DNA of 42,928 bases from the NCBI GenBank assembly GCA_947630485.1, contig CANRHU010000026.1, positions 1 to 42,928 of the forward strand, given 5' to 3'. Source of the DNA: an uncultured Lachnospiraceae bacterium (GTDB taxonomy: Bacteria > Bacillota > Clostridia > Lachnospirales > Lachnospiraceae). Shown in pieces: positions 25,214 through 32,324 of the stretch (position 1 is the first letter of the stretch; every line of letters starts with the position of its first letter). Under the pieces are notes generated by a model. It was not told where the DNA came from. It did not search any database and was given only the letters and a program-made list of their open reading frames with translations. The position numbers and the translations under genes were made by a program.

Positions 25214-25876
25214 CTAGGCCAAGCCGTCGAAGGAACGTATATATTCAGGCAGCCCGCCGCCCTCCTCAAAGGATGAAATAACGAAATCCGCCTGACTTAC
25301 GTCCTGCTTCACAACGCTTCCGGTATAAGCCGCCACGCGGGCTCCGGCGCGCTTTCCGGCAAGAATTCCGTTTTCCGAATCCTCCACCACGATACATTCC
25401 TCCGGCTTCGCGTTCAGCCAGCGCATAGCCATGAGGTAGCACTCCGGGTCCGGTTTTTCCGTCGGATACATATCGCCGCAGAGAATGATATCGAATAGGT
25501 CCGCCATCCCCATACGGTTTAAGGCCGTCACGATCAGTTTCGTATAGGTCGAGGAAACGATTGCCGTCCGGATGCCCTGCCGCCGCAGTCCGGCAATCAG
25601 TTCCTTCACGCCGGCTGACGGGCTGAGCTCGCCGTTCTCGTAGGTATTGCCGATCTCCGCCCGCTTTCTCATTAACGCCTCGCGCGTCACCGGCTGCGGC
25701 GCCCGGGCCAGAAGCTTCTCCTCATACGCACGGCCCACGGTTCCAATCATCGCATGGATATCCTCATCCGTCAGCCGGACCCCGAAGCATTCCAGCGCCT
25801 TTTTGTAGTATTCAAAATTACTTATTTCCGTATCGGCAATCACGCCGTCGAAGTCGAACAGAACACATTTTATCAT
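25214..25876 (-). CDS. HAD-family hydrolase (beta-phosphoglucomutase-like)
   Basis: This is a 220-residue HAD protein: LFDFDGVIADTE at the N terminus (nucleophile and acid/base Asp), a helical cap, VSSTYT as motif II, EKPDPECYLMA with the motif III Lys, and VVEDSENGILAGKRAG as motif IV. The DFDGVIADTE form and EDSxNGxxAGxxAG are common to beta-phosphoglucomutase and sugar-phosphate phosphatases of subfamily IA. The start at 25876 is chosen by GGAGGAGAGG just upstream; an upstream ATG at 25963 has no such site. A promoter lies at 25943-25971. Confidence 0.9.
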   Translation of the reverse strand: MIKCVLFDFDGVIADTEISNFEYYKKALECFGVRLTDEDIHAMIGTVGRAYEEKLLARAPQPVTREALMRKRAEIGNTYENGELSPSAGVKELIAGLRRQGIRTAIVSSTYTKLIVTALNRMGMADLFDIILCGDMYPTEKPDPECYLMAMRWLNAKPEECIVVEDSENGILAGKRAGARVAAYTGSVVKQDVSQADFVISSFEEGGGLPEYIRSFDGLA

Positions 25877-25942
25877 GAATCCTCTCCTCCCGGCCTCCTC
25901 CGTCATCGTTTTCTCTTGGGACAGGCCGTCCAGCACGGCATG

Positions 25943-25971
25943 ATTATAACCGATTATCCCCAAAGAATCAA
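25943..25971 (-). promoter_or_regulatory. Sigma-A promoter of the second HAD gene
   Basis: On minus, TTGATT (25966-25971), a 17-bp spacer and TATAAT (25943-25948). A hairpin repeat copy lies immediately upstream of the -35. Confidence 0.75.
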
Positions 25972-25974
25972 GAC

Positions 25975-26016
25975 AAACAAAGCGTCACTGGCGCTTTGTT
26001 CGCATACTGACGTAAT
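25975..26016 (+). repeat. Hairpin repeat, copy 7
   Basis: ACAAAGCG pairs with CGCTTTGT within 25975-26001, loop TCACTGG (25985-25991), followed by GCATACTGACGTAAT (26002-26016). The tail matches copies 1 and 2. The left AAATAC is degenerate here. Confidence 0.8.
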
Positions 26017-26017
26017 A

Positions 26018-26071
26018 CAAAATGCCTGCCGTCTGGCGCAGCGGTTCCCACTGTGCCCATCCTAGCAGGCA
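26018..26071 (-). terminator. Two-stem intrinsic terminator after the histidine kinase remnant
   Basis: The outer stem TGCCTGC/GCAGGCA (26023-26029 with 26065-26071) encloses an inner GGCGCAG/CTGTGCC stem, followed on minus by TTTTG. Confidence 0.6.
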
Positions 26072-26128
26072 ATCCTTTCATGAGTCTTTCCGAAATCTAA
26101 CAGTTCTGCAAGAATCCGCTTTCTTTTA

Positions 26129-26869
26129 TCACACCGGCAGAAATACCCGGAACGCGCTCCCCTTGCCCGGTTCCGATTCCGCCTGGATATAGCCGCCCTG
26201 CCCCTCCACAATCTGCCGGGCCAGGTATAATCCGATGCCGACGCCGCTCTCCTGCCGGACATTCTGTCCCCGGTAGAAACGGCCGAATACCTTCGGCAGT
26301 TCCTCCTCCGCGATCCCCACGCCCTGATCGGCTATGCGGACACAGCGAAACATCTCATAAGAATCGATGCCGATGCTGACCGCCGTACTCTGTTCTTCCA
26401 GCTTAACTATCTCTACGTAGTCGCCGGTTTCCGCTCCGGCTGCCTCTTCCATCGGCAGAATCCAGATCTGTATCCCCTTCTCCTCCGCCCGCGCCGCGGC
26501 CTGTTCCGCCGCCGCCCGGACCAGTTCTTCCACATCGTTTATCTCCGGCGTCATCTAAAACGTCCCTGTCTCCAGCCGCGACGTCTTCACCAGAGACTGG
26601 ATCAGGAATTCCAGTTTCTCCGCCTGCGCGCGGATCTCCTCCGCCAGCTGACGGCTCTGCGCGTCCAGCTCCTGTTCCTCCAGAAGCTGGGTGTACAGAA
26701 GGATATTGGACAGCGGCGTCTTCGTCTGGTGGGAAATATCCGAGACCAGCTCCTTTATTTTCTCCCTCTCCCGCTCCATATTCTGCAGCGACAGCTTCGA
26801 CGCCGTCAGATACTGGAACCACCGGGACTCCAGCCGGGAAAGCCGTGATTCATCATAATCCGATTCCAT
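26129..26869 (-). pseudogene. Histidine kinase remnant, N-terminally truncated with in-frame TAG
   Basis: Two ORFs (26555-26869 and 26129-26554) are one reading frame, split by a single TAG at 26555-26557. The first part holds the dimerisation helix and H-box (VSDISHQTKTPLSNILLYTQ, His in SHQTKTP) and ends SRLETGTF. The second holds CA-domain motifs IADQGVGIAEEELPKVFGRF and SGVGIGLYLARQIVEGQGG. A CAG to TAG change would explain the stop. The membrane part expected before MESDYDESR is missing, and the sequence upstream does not look like a kinase N terminus. No response regulator is adjacent. A response regulator of the kind that usually pairs with this kinase type is at 35381-36061 on the same strand. 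Confidence 0.82.
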
Positions 26870-26945
26870 AAACGTCCCGTTGATCCCATGGGTGAATAGA
26901 TACGCCCTTTGTAATTGCCCGCAAAAATTATTTGCTCATCTTCAT

Positions 26946-27398
26946 TTAAAGTAAATCTCCTTCGGGCGTATAGCCGCCTGTGATTTCAATGACGTTTCCA
27001 TCAGGGTCGCGCAAGCAGAAAAACCAATAGGGGCGGCCCGCGTTTATATATCGTATTTCCGTCATATCAGACGCGATATGAAGCTCCCTGACGCGCTCAT
27101 ATTCCTTCCTCAAATCGGGCGTACCCAGATTGATAACTATTTTTCCGCTGTTTTGTTTTTCCGTTACCGCCACAAAGTCATCAAAGAGTGGGTTAAATTC
27201 TCCGGCATGCTCCACTTGGTCCGGATGTTCCGCATCAAATTTTCCATTGAGCAGACAGAGCCAAAGACTGCCGACATTGAAAATTGCAAAGCGCGTCTTG
27301 TTCTGCGCCGAAACATTCTTTTCCAAAAGCTGTTTATAAAAAGATACCGACTGATCAAAGTCGCGTACAACAAGGTAAATCGATCCGGTTTCAAGCAT
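26946..27398 (-). CDS. VOC-family (glyoxalase-like) protein
   Basis: This 150-residue protein has two vicinal-oxygen-chelate modules: IYLVVRDFDQSVSFYKQLLE at the N terminus and FFCLRDPDGNVIEITGGY at the C terminus, with Glu in VIEI as a likely metal ligand. The fold is shared by glyoxalases, dioxygenases and antibiotic-binding resistance proteins, and the substrate cannot be assigned. It lies in the accessory zone, just upstream of the decayed kinase. Confidence 0.85.
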   Translation of the reverse strand: MLETGSIYLVVRDFDQSVSFYKQLLEKNVSAQNKTRFAIFNVGSLWLCLLNGKFDAEHPDQVEHAGEFNPLFDDFVAVTEKQNSGKIVINLGTPDLRKEYERVRELHIASDMTEIRYINAGRPYWFFCLRDPDGNVIEITGGYTPEGDLL

Positions 27399-27454
27399 TT
27401 TTCGTTCCTCCAGACAAAAATAAATCTCAAAACTCCGAGTCCGTTTTTGAAAAA

Positions 27455-27601
27455 CTACTGCAAAGAACCGTCTGCCTTGTCCCTGAAAAGAAACTCCATC
27501 CTTTCCCTCAGCGCATCGCTAAACCCGGCGAGATCGGCAAGACTGATTACTTCTTCGCCTATAAGCTGAATAAGGTTGGCAATCATCATCGACCGCCTCA
27601 T
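27455..27601 (-). CDS. Small hypothetical protein (48 aa)
   Basis: This is a short ORF with protein-like composition: ANLIQLIGEEVISLADLAGF near residues 8-27 and ALRERMEFLFRDKADGSL at the end. It lies 42 nt downstream of the PhzF gene on the same strand. No strong ribosome site precedes ATG 27601, and the frame stays open for ten codons further upstream, so the start is uncertain. I do not recognise it. It could be the tail of a lost gene. Confidence 0.4.
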   Translation of the reverse strand: MRRSMMIANLIQLIGEEVISLADLAGFSDALRERMEFLFRDKADGSLQ

Positions 27602-27643
27602 GTCCAACCGTACACCAGACTTATTCCTCAGTCAAACGTCGAT

Positions 27644-28996
27644 TCACAGTTCCGCAACAATTTCGGAAACCGCTGCCAGAGCGGCTTCCCCGCTAATGAT
27701 AATCCGGTCATTTTCTTCCATTCTGCAATGCAGATACCCGCCGCGCTTCGACGCCTGGTAAGCATAAATTTCTTCTTTATTCAGCTGTTCTGCCCAGAAT
27801 GCGGCAATCTGGCAATGTGCTGAACCACAAACAGGATCTTCCGCAATGCTCAGTTTCGGGCAGAAGCTTCGGGACACACAGTCGGTTTCCGTTCCGCACG
27901 CCGTGGCATTCTGAATTCGTCCCTCAAGACCGGTCAAAAGCTGCTGATCCGGATTCATATTTCTTACGGTATCCTCAGAATCAAAAACGCAGATTAAATC
28001 AAGTCCGAGCACCGCTTTGACCGGACGCGCTCCAAATGCCTTTTCCATCGCGTCCGTAACCGGTATTTCCTTCAGCTCGTAAGTTGGAAAATCCATCTCA
28101 TACAGATTTCCCTCACGTCGGATCGTCAGTTCCCCACTGAGCGTGTTGAATTTTACTTCACCGCTGTCCGGCTCGTAGAAATTGAGGATCACAAACGATG
28201 ACGCAAGCGTCGCATGGCCGCACAGTTCAACTTCCGTTCCCGGTGTAAACCAGCGCAGATGATAGCCTTGTTCTTCCTTCACAATAAAAGCTGTCTCCGA
28301 CAGATTGTTTTCCATAGCCAGTTTCATCATAGATTCTTCGGTTGGCCAGCTTTCCATAACGCAGACCGCAGCCGGATTGCCCGCAAACGGTTTATTGGTA
28401 AACGCGTCCACGATATATTGTTTCATTATGTTTCCTCCGCAAATTTCCGTGTTTTCGCTCTCCGCAGTTTTCGACACGCTATGCTTCGCTAAATACAACA
28501 CAAGATCATCGTCATTGCAGCAATCCTGATACGGCTCACAGATCTGATCTTTATACCAGACGCCGCTCCCGTCCGGAATGTATCCCCGCTTGACATACAT
28601 TCTCTGGGCGCTTCCGTATCCGCTGTGCAGACCCACTCCAAGGTATACCACGTCCGAATAAGAAAATGCGATCCGTTCCGCAATGTCCATGAGCCTGCTG
28701 CCGATTCCTCTGCGCCTGTATTTCTCCAGAACGCCGAAGTCAACGATCTCCGCATAGCCCCGATTTGCATACGCGCCGCTCTTGGCATCGGGATAAACGT
28801 TAATATATCCGGCAATGCTGCCGTTCCATTCGGCAGCCAATGCGATCGCTTTGCCCTCGGCCTGGTGTCTCAGCCTCATTTCATATTTATCGATCGTCGC
28901 ATCCCAGCCCTGCGCGATTTCTTCATCGGTAATGATTTGGGCATCGCTCTGCTGCAGATCCCGAATTACAATTCCATTTTTATCATAATAGACCAT
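27644..28996 (-). CDS. GNAT acetyltransferase fused in frame to PhzF-like isomerase
   Basis: This is a 450-residue ORF. Residues 1-170 are a GNAT N-acetyltransferase (acetyl-CoA loop EKYRRRGIGSRLMDIAERIA near 91-110). Residues 191-450 are a PhzF-family isomerase/epimerase: MKQYIVDAFTNKPFAGNPAA, NNLSETAFIV with the catalytic Glu, FTPGTEVELCGHATLAS, and DPVCGSAHCQIAAFW. The linker (about 171-190) ends in CGGNI, the translation of a strong ribosome site (GCGGAGG) placed just before Met191 (ATG at 28424-28426). So PhzF probably also starts independently, and the ORF may be two genes joined by loss of a stop codon. Substrates are unknown. Confidence 0.85.
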   Translation of the reverse strand: MVYYDKNGIVIRDLQQSDAQIITDEEIAQGWDATIDKYEMRLRHQAEGKAIALAAEWNGSIAGYINVYPDAKSGAYANRGYAEIVDFGVLEKYRRRGIGSRLMDIAERIAFSYSDVVYLGVGLHSGYGSAQRMYVKRGYIPDGSGVWYKDQICEPYQDCCNDDDLVLYLAKHSVSKTAESENTEICGGNIMKQYIVDAFTNKPFAGNPAAVCVMESWPTEESMMKLAMENNLSETAFIVKEEQGYHLRWFTPGTEVELCGHATLASSFVILNFYEPDSGEVKFNTLSGELTIRREGNLYEMDFPTYELKEIPVTDAMEKAFGARPVKAVLGLDLICVFDSEDTVRNMNPDQQLLTGLEGRIQNATACGTETDCVSRSFCPKLSIAEDPVCGSAHCQIAAFWAEQLNKEEIYAYQASKRGGYLHCRMEENDRIIISGEAALAAVSEIVAEL

Positions 28997-29058
28997 GCCA
29001 GTATCTCCCGATTTTCCTCTCTTCTCCCCGAAAAACGAATTTAAAGAACCCTCTCATC

Positions 29059-30210
29059 TCAGCTGGCTTTTCGGCGCGGCAGCGCAGTTATGACCGCGAG
29101 AACGGCGGCAATCAAAGCGACCGCCACGAAACGATAAGAAGTCGCCTCGCTTCTGGTTACCACAGCGGTGACAGAGGTCAGAAGCGGCATGATGAAAACC
29201 CCAACATTGGAGCTGCTGAGAATCATAGCGCTCGAAAGCGTCTCATAACCCGGAAGTCTGGAAGCCGCCCCCATACAGCAGGGCATTACCATGCTGATAG
29301 ACGAACCCGCGATGAGGCATCCCGCCGAAAGTACAAAGACATTTCCCGCCGCGCTGATGAGAAGCGCACCGACAGCAAGCAGAATTCCGCCCAGCGGAAT
29401 GGTTTTCTCGCCAAGCTTTCCGGCTATCCTGCCATACAGGATACCGGCTATCGTACCTCCCAGCAAAAACAGGGTAGACATGACGCCGGACACCGCACTC
29501 CCGCCCAGCGCTCTCTCCTCTACCAGCATGGAGAGGTTTGCCGGACCGGAGCTGAACAGCATCAGAAATACAAACGCGATGAGCATCTCCGGAAGAATCA
29601 CGAGCCTGAACGGAGGCTGCCGGACTTCTCCGGCGTCTTTCGCGGAGACCGTCCGGGAGGGAACCCCTTTCAGCGTGAAAAGAATTCCCGGGATTCCCAG
29701 AAGATATACCAGGTATCCGAAATTCCAGCCCGCGGCGGCGAGAAAACCTCCCAGAAACGTCATAAGCATGCTTCCGACATTGGCCGCGCTGTTCTGCAGT
29801 CCCAAAAGAGTCTGCCGTTCCGCCCCGCTGAACAGTTCATTGATCAGTGAAGGGGCGATCGGAGCTGTCATTCCGATACCTATGCCCAGAAACGCGGCCC
29901 ACACAAATAAAATCTCAAGGCTTCCGTGGAAAAGACATGCCAGAACGCCGCCCGCCGACACAATGGACAGACCGGCCAGGGCAAGGATCTTCTTTGGCAG
30001 CCGGTTGGACAGCAGCGCGGCAAGCATGGTAAATATCACGCAGAAAATACTTGGAAATGTCATCAGAAACTGGATCGCGGAAGCCGACGCAGACGGAAAT
30101 TCTGCGGCGATTTGCGCAAGAATCGGCGCGATACCATTGGTTCCCATCTGAACAAACGACATGGTAAGAATCGCGCATTTCAATATCCCTGTATTCTTTC
30201 TGTCCGTCAT
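29059..30210 (-). CDS. MFS transporter
   Basis: This is a 383-residue integral membrane protein with about 12 hydrophobic segments in the 6+6 MFS pattern. TM1 is near ILTMSFVQMGTNGIAPILAQ, a motif A-like loop LLSNRLPKKILAL follows TM2, and IAGKLGEKTIPLGGI is the equivalent loop of the second half. The family resembles cyanate/drug transporters (CynX/NarK-like); substrate is unknown. GAGGAGGAGAAC lies 5-6 nt before the ATG. Two short ORFs lie in its leader (30329-30397 and about 30256-30309). Confidence 0.9.
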   Translation of the reverse strand: MTDRKNTGILKCAILTMSFVQMGTNGIAPILAQIAAEFPSASASAIQFLMTFPSIFCVIFTMLAALLSNRLPKKILALAGLSIVSAGGVLACLFHGSLEILFVWAAFLGIGIGMTAPIAPSLINELFSGAERQTLLGLQNSAANVGSMLMTFLGGFLAAAGWNFGYLVYLLGIPGILFTLKGVPSRTVSAKDAGEVRQPPFRLVILPEMLIAFVFLMLFSSGPANLSMLVEERALGGSAVSGVMSTLFLLGGTIAGILYGRIAGKLGEKTIPLGGILLAVGALLISAAGNVFVLSAGCLIAGSSISMVMPCCMGAASRLPGYETLSSAMILSSSNVGVFIMPLLTSVTAVVTRSEATSYRFVAVALIAAVLAVITALPRRKAS

Positions 30211-30530
30211 ATAGTTCTCCTCCTCGTACCAGATTTTATTTACCTATTTCTTCTTTTTCAGTTTCGGGTTGGCAGTTCCTCATAGAATAATTCATACGGA
30301 GCTGTCGGCATATCGCTGATTGCTGCTTTTATTGGTTTTTATTATGCCGTCGGCTTTTTATTATCAAATAGAATAATGGTGAATTTTCGAAGCCCATAAG
30401 ACGCCTCCTTATTCAAATCCCGTTTTTATGAGAATATTATACACTTTCCGTCAGAAAAAATATAGCGGGAATTGAAATTGTCTTTTTCACGGCCGGTCTC
30501 CTCAAACGCAGATCGGCCGTACGATAATCA
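30211..30530. other. 320-bp leader region of the MFS gene
   Basis: It contains a 22-codon ORF with a strong ribosome site (30329-30397), a second 17-codon ORF (about 30256-30309, MPTAPYELFYEELPTRN), a TATAAT-like -10 at about 30460 on minus, and a hairpin ACGGCCG/CGGCCGT (30489-30495 with 30514-30520) without a T-run. I see no other gene. Confidence 0.5.
30329..30397 (-). CDS. Possible leader peptide (22 aa) upstream of the MFS gene
   Basis: ATG at 30395-30397 is preceded 5 nt upstream by AAGGAGGC, as good a site as any in the window. The peptide is MGFENSPLFYLIIKSRRHNK plus two more residues, then TAA. Short leader ORFs with strong sites in front of efflux genes can act in translational attenuation, as known for macrolide-resistance genes. 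Here that is inference; a remnant of a lost gene start is equally possible. Confidence 0.45.
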   Translation of the reverse strand: MGFENSPLFYLIIKSRRHNKNQ

Positions 30531-31019
30531 TCATAAAATATCTGCTTTATCATTTTCCTCACCCTCCGGCGGTTCTTCTTCCATTCTGGACTGCTTTTTC
30601 TTAAACTGAAAGGCAAATAACTGCATTATGACAAAACAGACGACGAATGCCATGACCGCATATACGATTCCGGAAGCCGTGGATCCTAATATCTTGTCCG
30701 GGAATCGTCTGACTGTACGAACGAAGCCCAGCATTCCCATAGCAAACGCGGTTATCAGAGAATTGACGACGTTCGACGACACATCCGGTTTCATGCGGCG
30801 GTCCCATATTCCCTGCCTGATACATCCCACGGATAAATACAGGGAAAGCAGCACAAAAACGATCCATTCCCCCGCAAGATTCCTGAAATCAACGTCTAAA
30901 ATAAGCTGCACGATTATAGCTGCCAGCAGGCCCCAGAAAGCCAGCCAGCACCCATTGTGTTCGATCCGCAGCAATATCTGCTCCTGCCGTTCATCTAAAA
31001 TGTTCTTATTGTTTTTCAT
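30531..31019 (-). CDS. DUF6773-like four-TM membrane protein
   Basis: This protein of about 162 residues has an N-terminal cytosolic segment (NILDERQEQILLRIEHNG) and four hydrophobic segments (CWLAFWGLLAAIIVQLIL; WIVFVLLSLYLSVGCI; VNSLITAFAMGMLGFV; IVYAVMAFVVCFVIMQLFAF), ending in an acidic tail. The start at 31019 is chosen because GGAGGAGG lies 9 nt upstream, inside the end of the XRE gene, giving a 14-nt overlap. The pattern (XRE regulator followed by this membrane protein) is common in Lachnospiraceae. The family name is from memory and the function is unknown. Confidence 0.75.
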   Translation of the reverse strand: MKNNKNILDERQEQILLRIEHNGCWLAFWGLLAAIIVQLILDVDFRNLAGEWIVFVLLSLYLSVGCIRQGIWDRRMKPDVSSNVVNSLITAFAMGMLGFVRTVRRFPDKILGSTASGIVYAVMAFVVCFVIMQLFAFQFKKKQSRMEEEPPEGEENDKADIL

Positions 31020-31221
31020 TTTCTCCATCCTCCTCCCAGAATAAGTCATTTAACGTAGTGCCTAACGCCTTGCAGATCGCGATGCAGAGCTTAAGCGATG
31101 GATTATAATCTCCGGCTTCAATCAGCCCTATCGTCTGTCTGGTAACGCCTACTTTCTCCGCAAGCATTGTCTGCGACATTTCCAACTCGATACGTCTGAA
31201 TTTGAGTTTCAGATTTCTCAT
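31006..31221 (-). CDS. XRE-family HTH transcriptional regulator
   Basis: This is a 71-residue helix-turn-helix protein: FRRIELEMSQTMLAEKVGVT, then RQTIGLIEAGDYNPSLKLCI, which contains the recognition helix, and ALGTTLNDLFW at the end. The family (often YozG/ImmR-like minimal XRE) usually regulates the overlapping membrane-protein gene. The start at 31221 (MRNLKLKFR) is set by AGGAGGTGGG just upstream; the ORF runs 15 codons further, into the repeat-rich leader. Confidence 0.9.
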   Translation of the reverse strand: MRNLKLKFRRIELEMSQTMLAEKVGVTRQTIGLIEAGDYNPSLKLCIAICKALGTTLNDLFWEEDGENEKQ

Positions 31222-31269
31222 TTCCCACCTCCTGTTGGCAGGCGCGCTGCAGGCGGGCCTGCTCACGCG

Positions 31270-31365
31270 CTCTCGGCTCGCAATTTATCCTCTCGGCCTG
31301 CTGCGGCTCGGCTCGCTGTTTACCGCCATTTACCGCGTCGTCCTGCTATTTACCTGCTATTTATC
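31270..31365 (-). repeat. Short TAAA-core repeats in the XRE leader
   Basis: On minus, GATAAATAGCA, GGTAAATAGCA, GGTAAATGGC, GGTAAACAGC and GATAAATTGC, interspersed with GAGCCGAGAG-like strings. A matching set on plus is at 32203-32252, in front of the Bce-type response regulator. Confidence 0.65.
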
Positions 31366-31368
31366 ATA

Positions 31369-31397
31369 AAAATACCATACCCTAAAACTGATGTCAA
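31369..31397 (-). promoter_or_regulatory. Sigma-A promoter of the XRE operon
   Basis: On minus, TTGACA (31392-31397), a 17-bp spacer and TATTTT (31369-31374). The transcript would carry a leader of about 140 nt with the short repeats. Confidence 0.7.
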
Positions 31398-31525
31398 GTA
31401 TATATTGCATTTATTTTATATAAATTGCATTTCTGCGACGCGCACCGTTTCCTGGGTAATATGTTTTACATCATCACTTAGTAAAACCGCCGTACAGGAT
31501 TCCATTCCCATACGGCGGCATCTTA

Positions 31526-31804
31526 CTATCCGAACAGATCACTGTGTGTCCCGGTTCGGGCCAGCGTCAGCACCAGTACATCGTCCTCAACGCGGTAGAC
31601 CAGTAACCAATCCGGCTGGATATGGCATTCCCTGTGCCCTGCCCAATCGCCGCTCAGCTCATGGTCTTTGTTCTTCTCCGGCAGCGTTTCGCCGCGTGAC
31701 AATGCTCGGATAATATCATCCAGCAGCTCTATGTCTAGATGGCGTTTCATTGCCAGTTTATAATCCTTTTTGAATCTGGCAGTCCAGACGATATCGCGTT
31801 TCAT
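31526..31804 (-). CDS. YafQ-family toxin (RelE superfamily mRNA interferase)
   Basis: This 92-residue toxin cleaves mRNA in the ribosome in known homologues. The C-terminal half carries the YafQ signature: KDHELSGDWAGHRECHIQPD and WLLVYRVEDDVLVLTLARTG, ending THSDLFG, so His, His, Asp and the late His of the YafQ active site are all visible. The start at 31804 is MKRDIVW. The usual 4-nt overlap with the antitoxin has been pulled apart by a 25-nt tandem duplication. The pair is bordered by inverted short repeats. Confidence 0.9.
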   Translation of the reverse strand: MKRDIVWTARFKKDYKLAMKRHLDIELLDDIIRALSRGETLPEKNKDHELSGDWAGHRECHIQPDWLLVYRVEDDVLVLTLARTGTHSDLFG

Positions 31805-31850
31805 CGTTTCAGTTCCCGGAGCGTTTCATCGTTTCAGTTCCCGGAGCGCT
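31801..31850 (-). repeat. 25-nt tandem duplication over antitoxin stop/toxin start
   Basis: 31801-31825 and 31826-31850 are identical except for one base. The unit includes the end of the antitoxin gene and an ATGA start/stop overlap, so ATGA exists twice (31801-31804 and 31826-31829). Translation from the upstream ATG would stop after 6 codons. Confidence 0.88.
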
Positions 31851-32101
31851 TCTTCTACATCAGAGTAGTGTTTTACGCTTGGATCACGCGCAATCCGCTC
31901 TGCCTCTAACATAGCGGCAATCGTTTCTTTATTAGGCTGATCCAACCGCACATCAAACGGGAAGCCGCCTGCCCGTATGGACTGGCGCAGAAAGACATTG
32001 ATCGCGGTAGTAAGGGTGACCCCCAACTCATTGTAAAGACTCTCACACTGTTTCTTGATGTCGCTGTCCATGCGGACGCTGAAATTTGTTGTACCTGCCA
32101 T
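31826..32101 (-). CDS. RelB/DinJ-family antitoxin
   Basis: This is a 91-residue antitoxin with an N-terminal ribbon-helix-helix DNA-binding part (TNFSVRMDSDIKKQCESLYN, then ELGVTLTTAINVFLRQSIRA) and a C-terminal toxin-binding tail rich in charged residues (KHYSDVEEALRELKR). It should neutralise the YafQ toxin encoded downstream and repress the operon. The AT-rich stretch at about 32125-32160 with GCATATATTATATATC is the likely promoter/operator. Confidence 0.88.
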   Translation of the reverse strand: MAGTTNFSVRMDSDIKKQCESLYNELGVTLTTAINVFLRQSIRAGGFPFDVRLDQPNKETIAAMLEAERIARDPSVKHYSDVEEALRELKR

Positions 32102-32202
32102 GAAACAGAACCCCTTTCTTTTTTCAGATGCATATATTATATATCATTTGCATTGCAAAATCAACTCATAAGACAGCAATTTCAGGAGCGGTTGCACCGA
32201 TT

Positions 32203-32252
32203 GGGTAAATAGCAGGTAAATAGCAAGCCGAGAGTCCGATTCGGGTAAATTG
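32203..32252 (+). repeat. Short TAAA-core repeats upstream of the response regulator
   Basis: GGTAAATAGCA twice in tandem (32204-32214, 32215-32225), AGCCGAGAG (32226-32234), and GGTAAATTGC (32243-32252). It is the same vocabulary as the XRE leader but in inverted orientation, so the two sets bracket the toxin-antitoxin pair. Confidence 0.65.
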
Positions 32253-32255
32253 CAG

Positions 32256-32284
32256 TTGCTTTTGTCCGCCGCGCCTTATATAAT
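32256..32284 (+). promoter_or_regulatory. Likely promoter of the Bce-type two-component operon
   Basis: TATAAT at 32279-32284, with a weak -35 TTGCTT at 32256-32261 and a 17-bp spacer. The transcript would start near 32291, which argues for ATG 32325 and not 32292 as the regulator start. Confidence 0.5.
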
Positions 32285-32324
32285 GATATAAATGGGGCAA
32301 TTCAGAAAGACGGGTGCAAACGCT

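Noticed and set aside
30489-30520. Intrinsic terminator after the DUF6773-like gene
   Set aside because: The hairpin is real, but on minus it is followed by GAAAAAG and not a T-run, so I list it only in the gap description.
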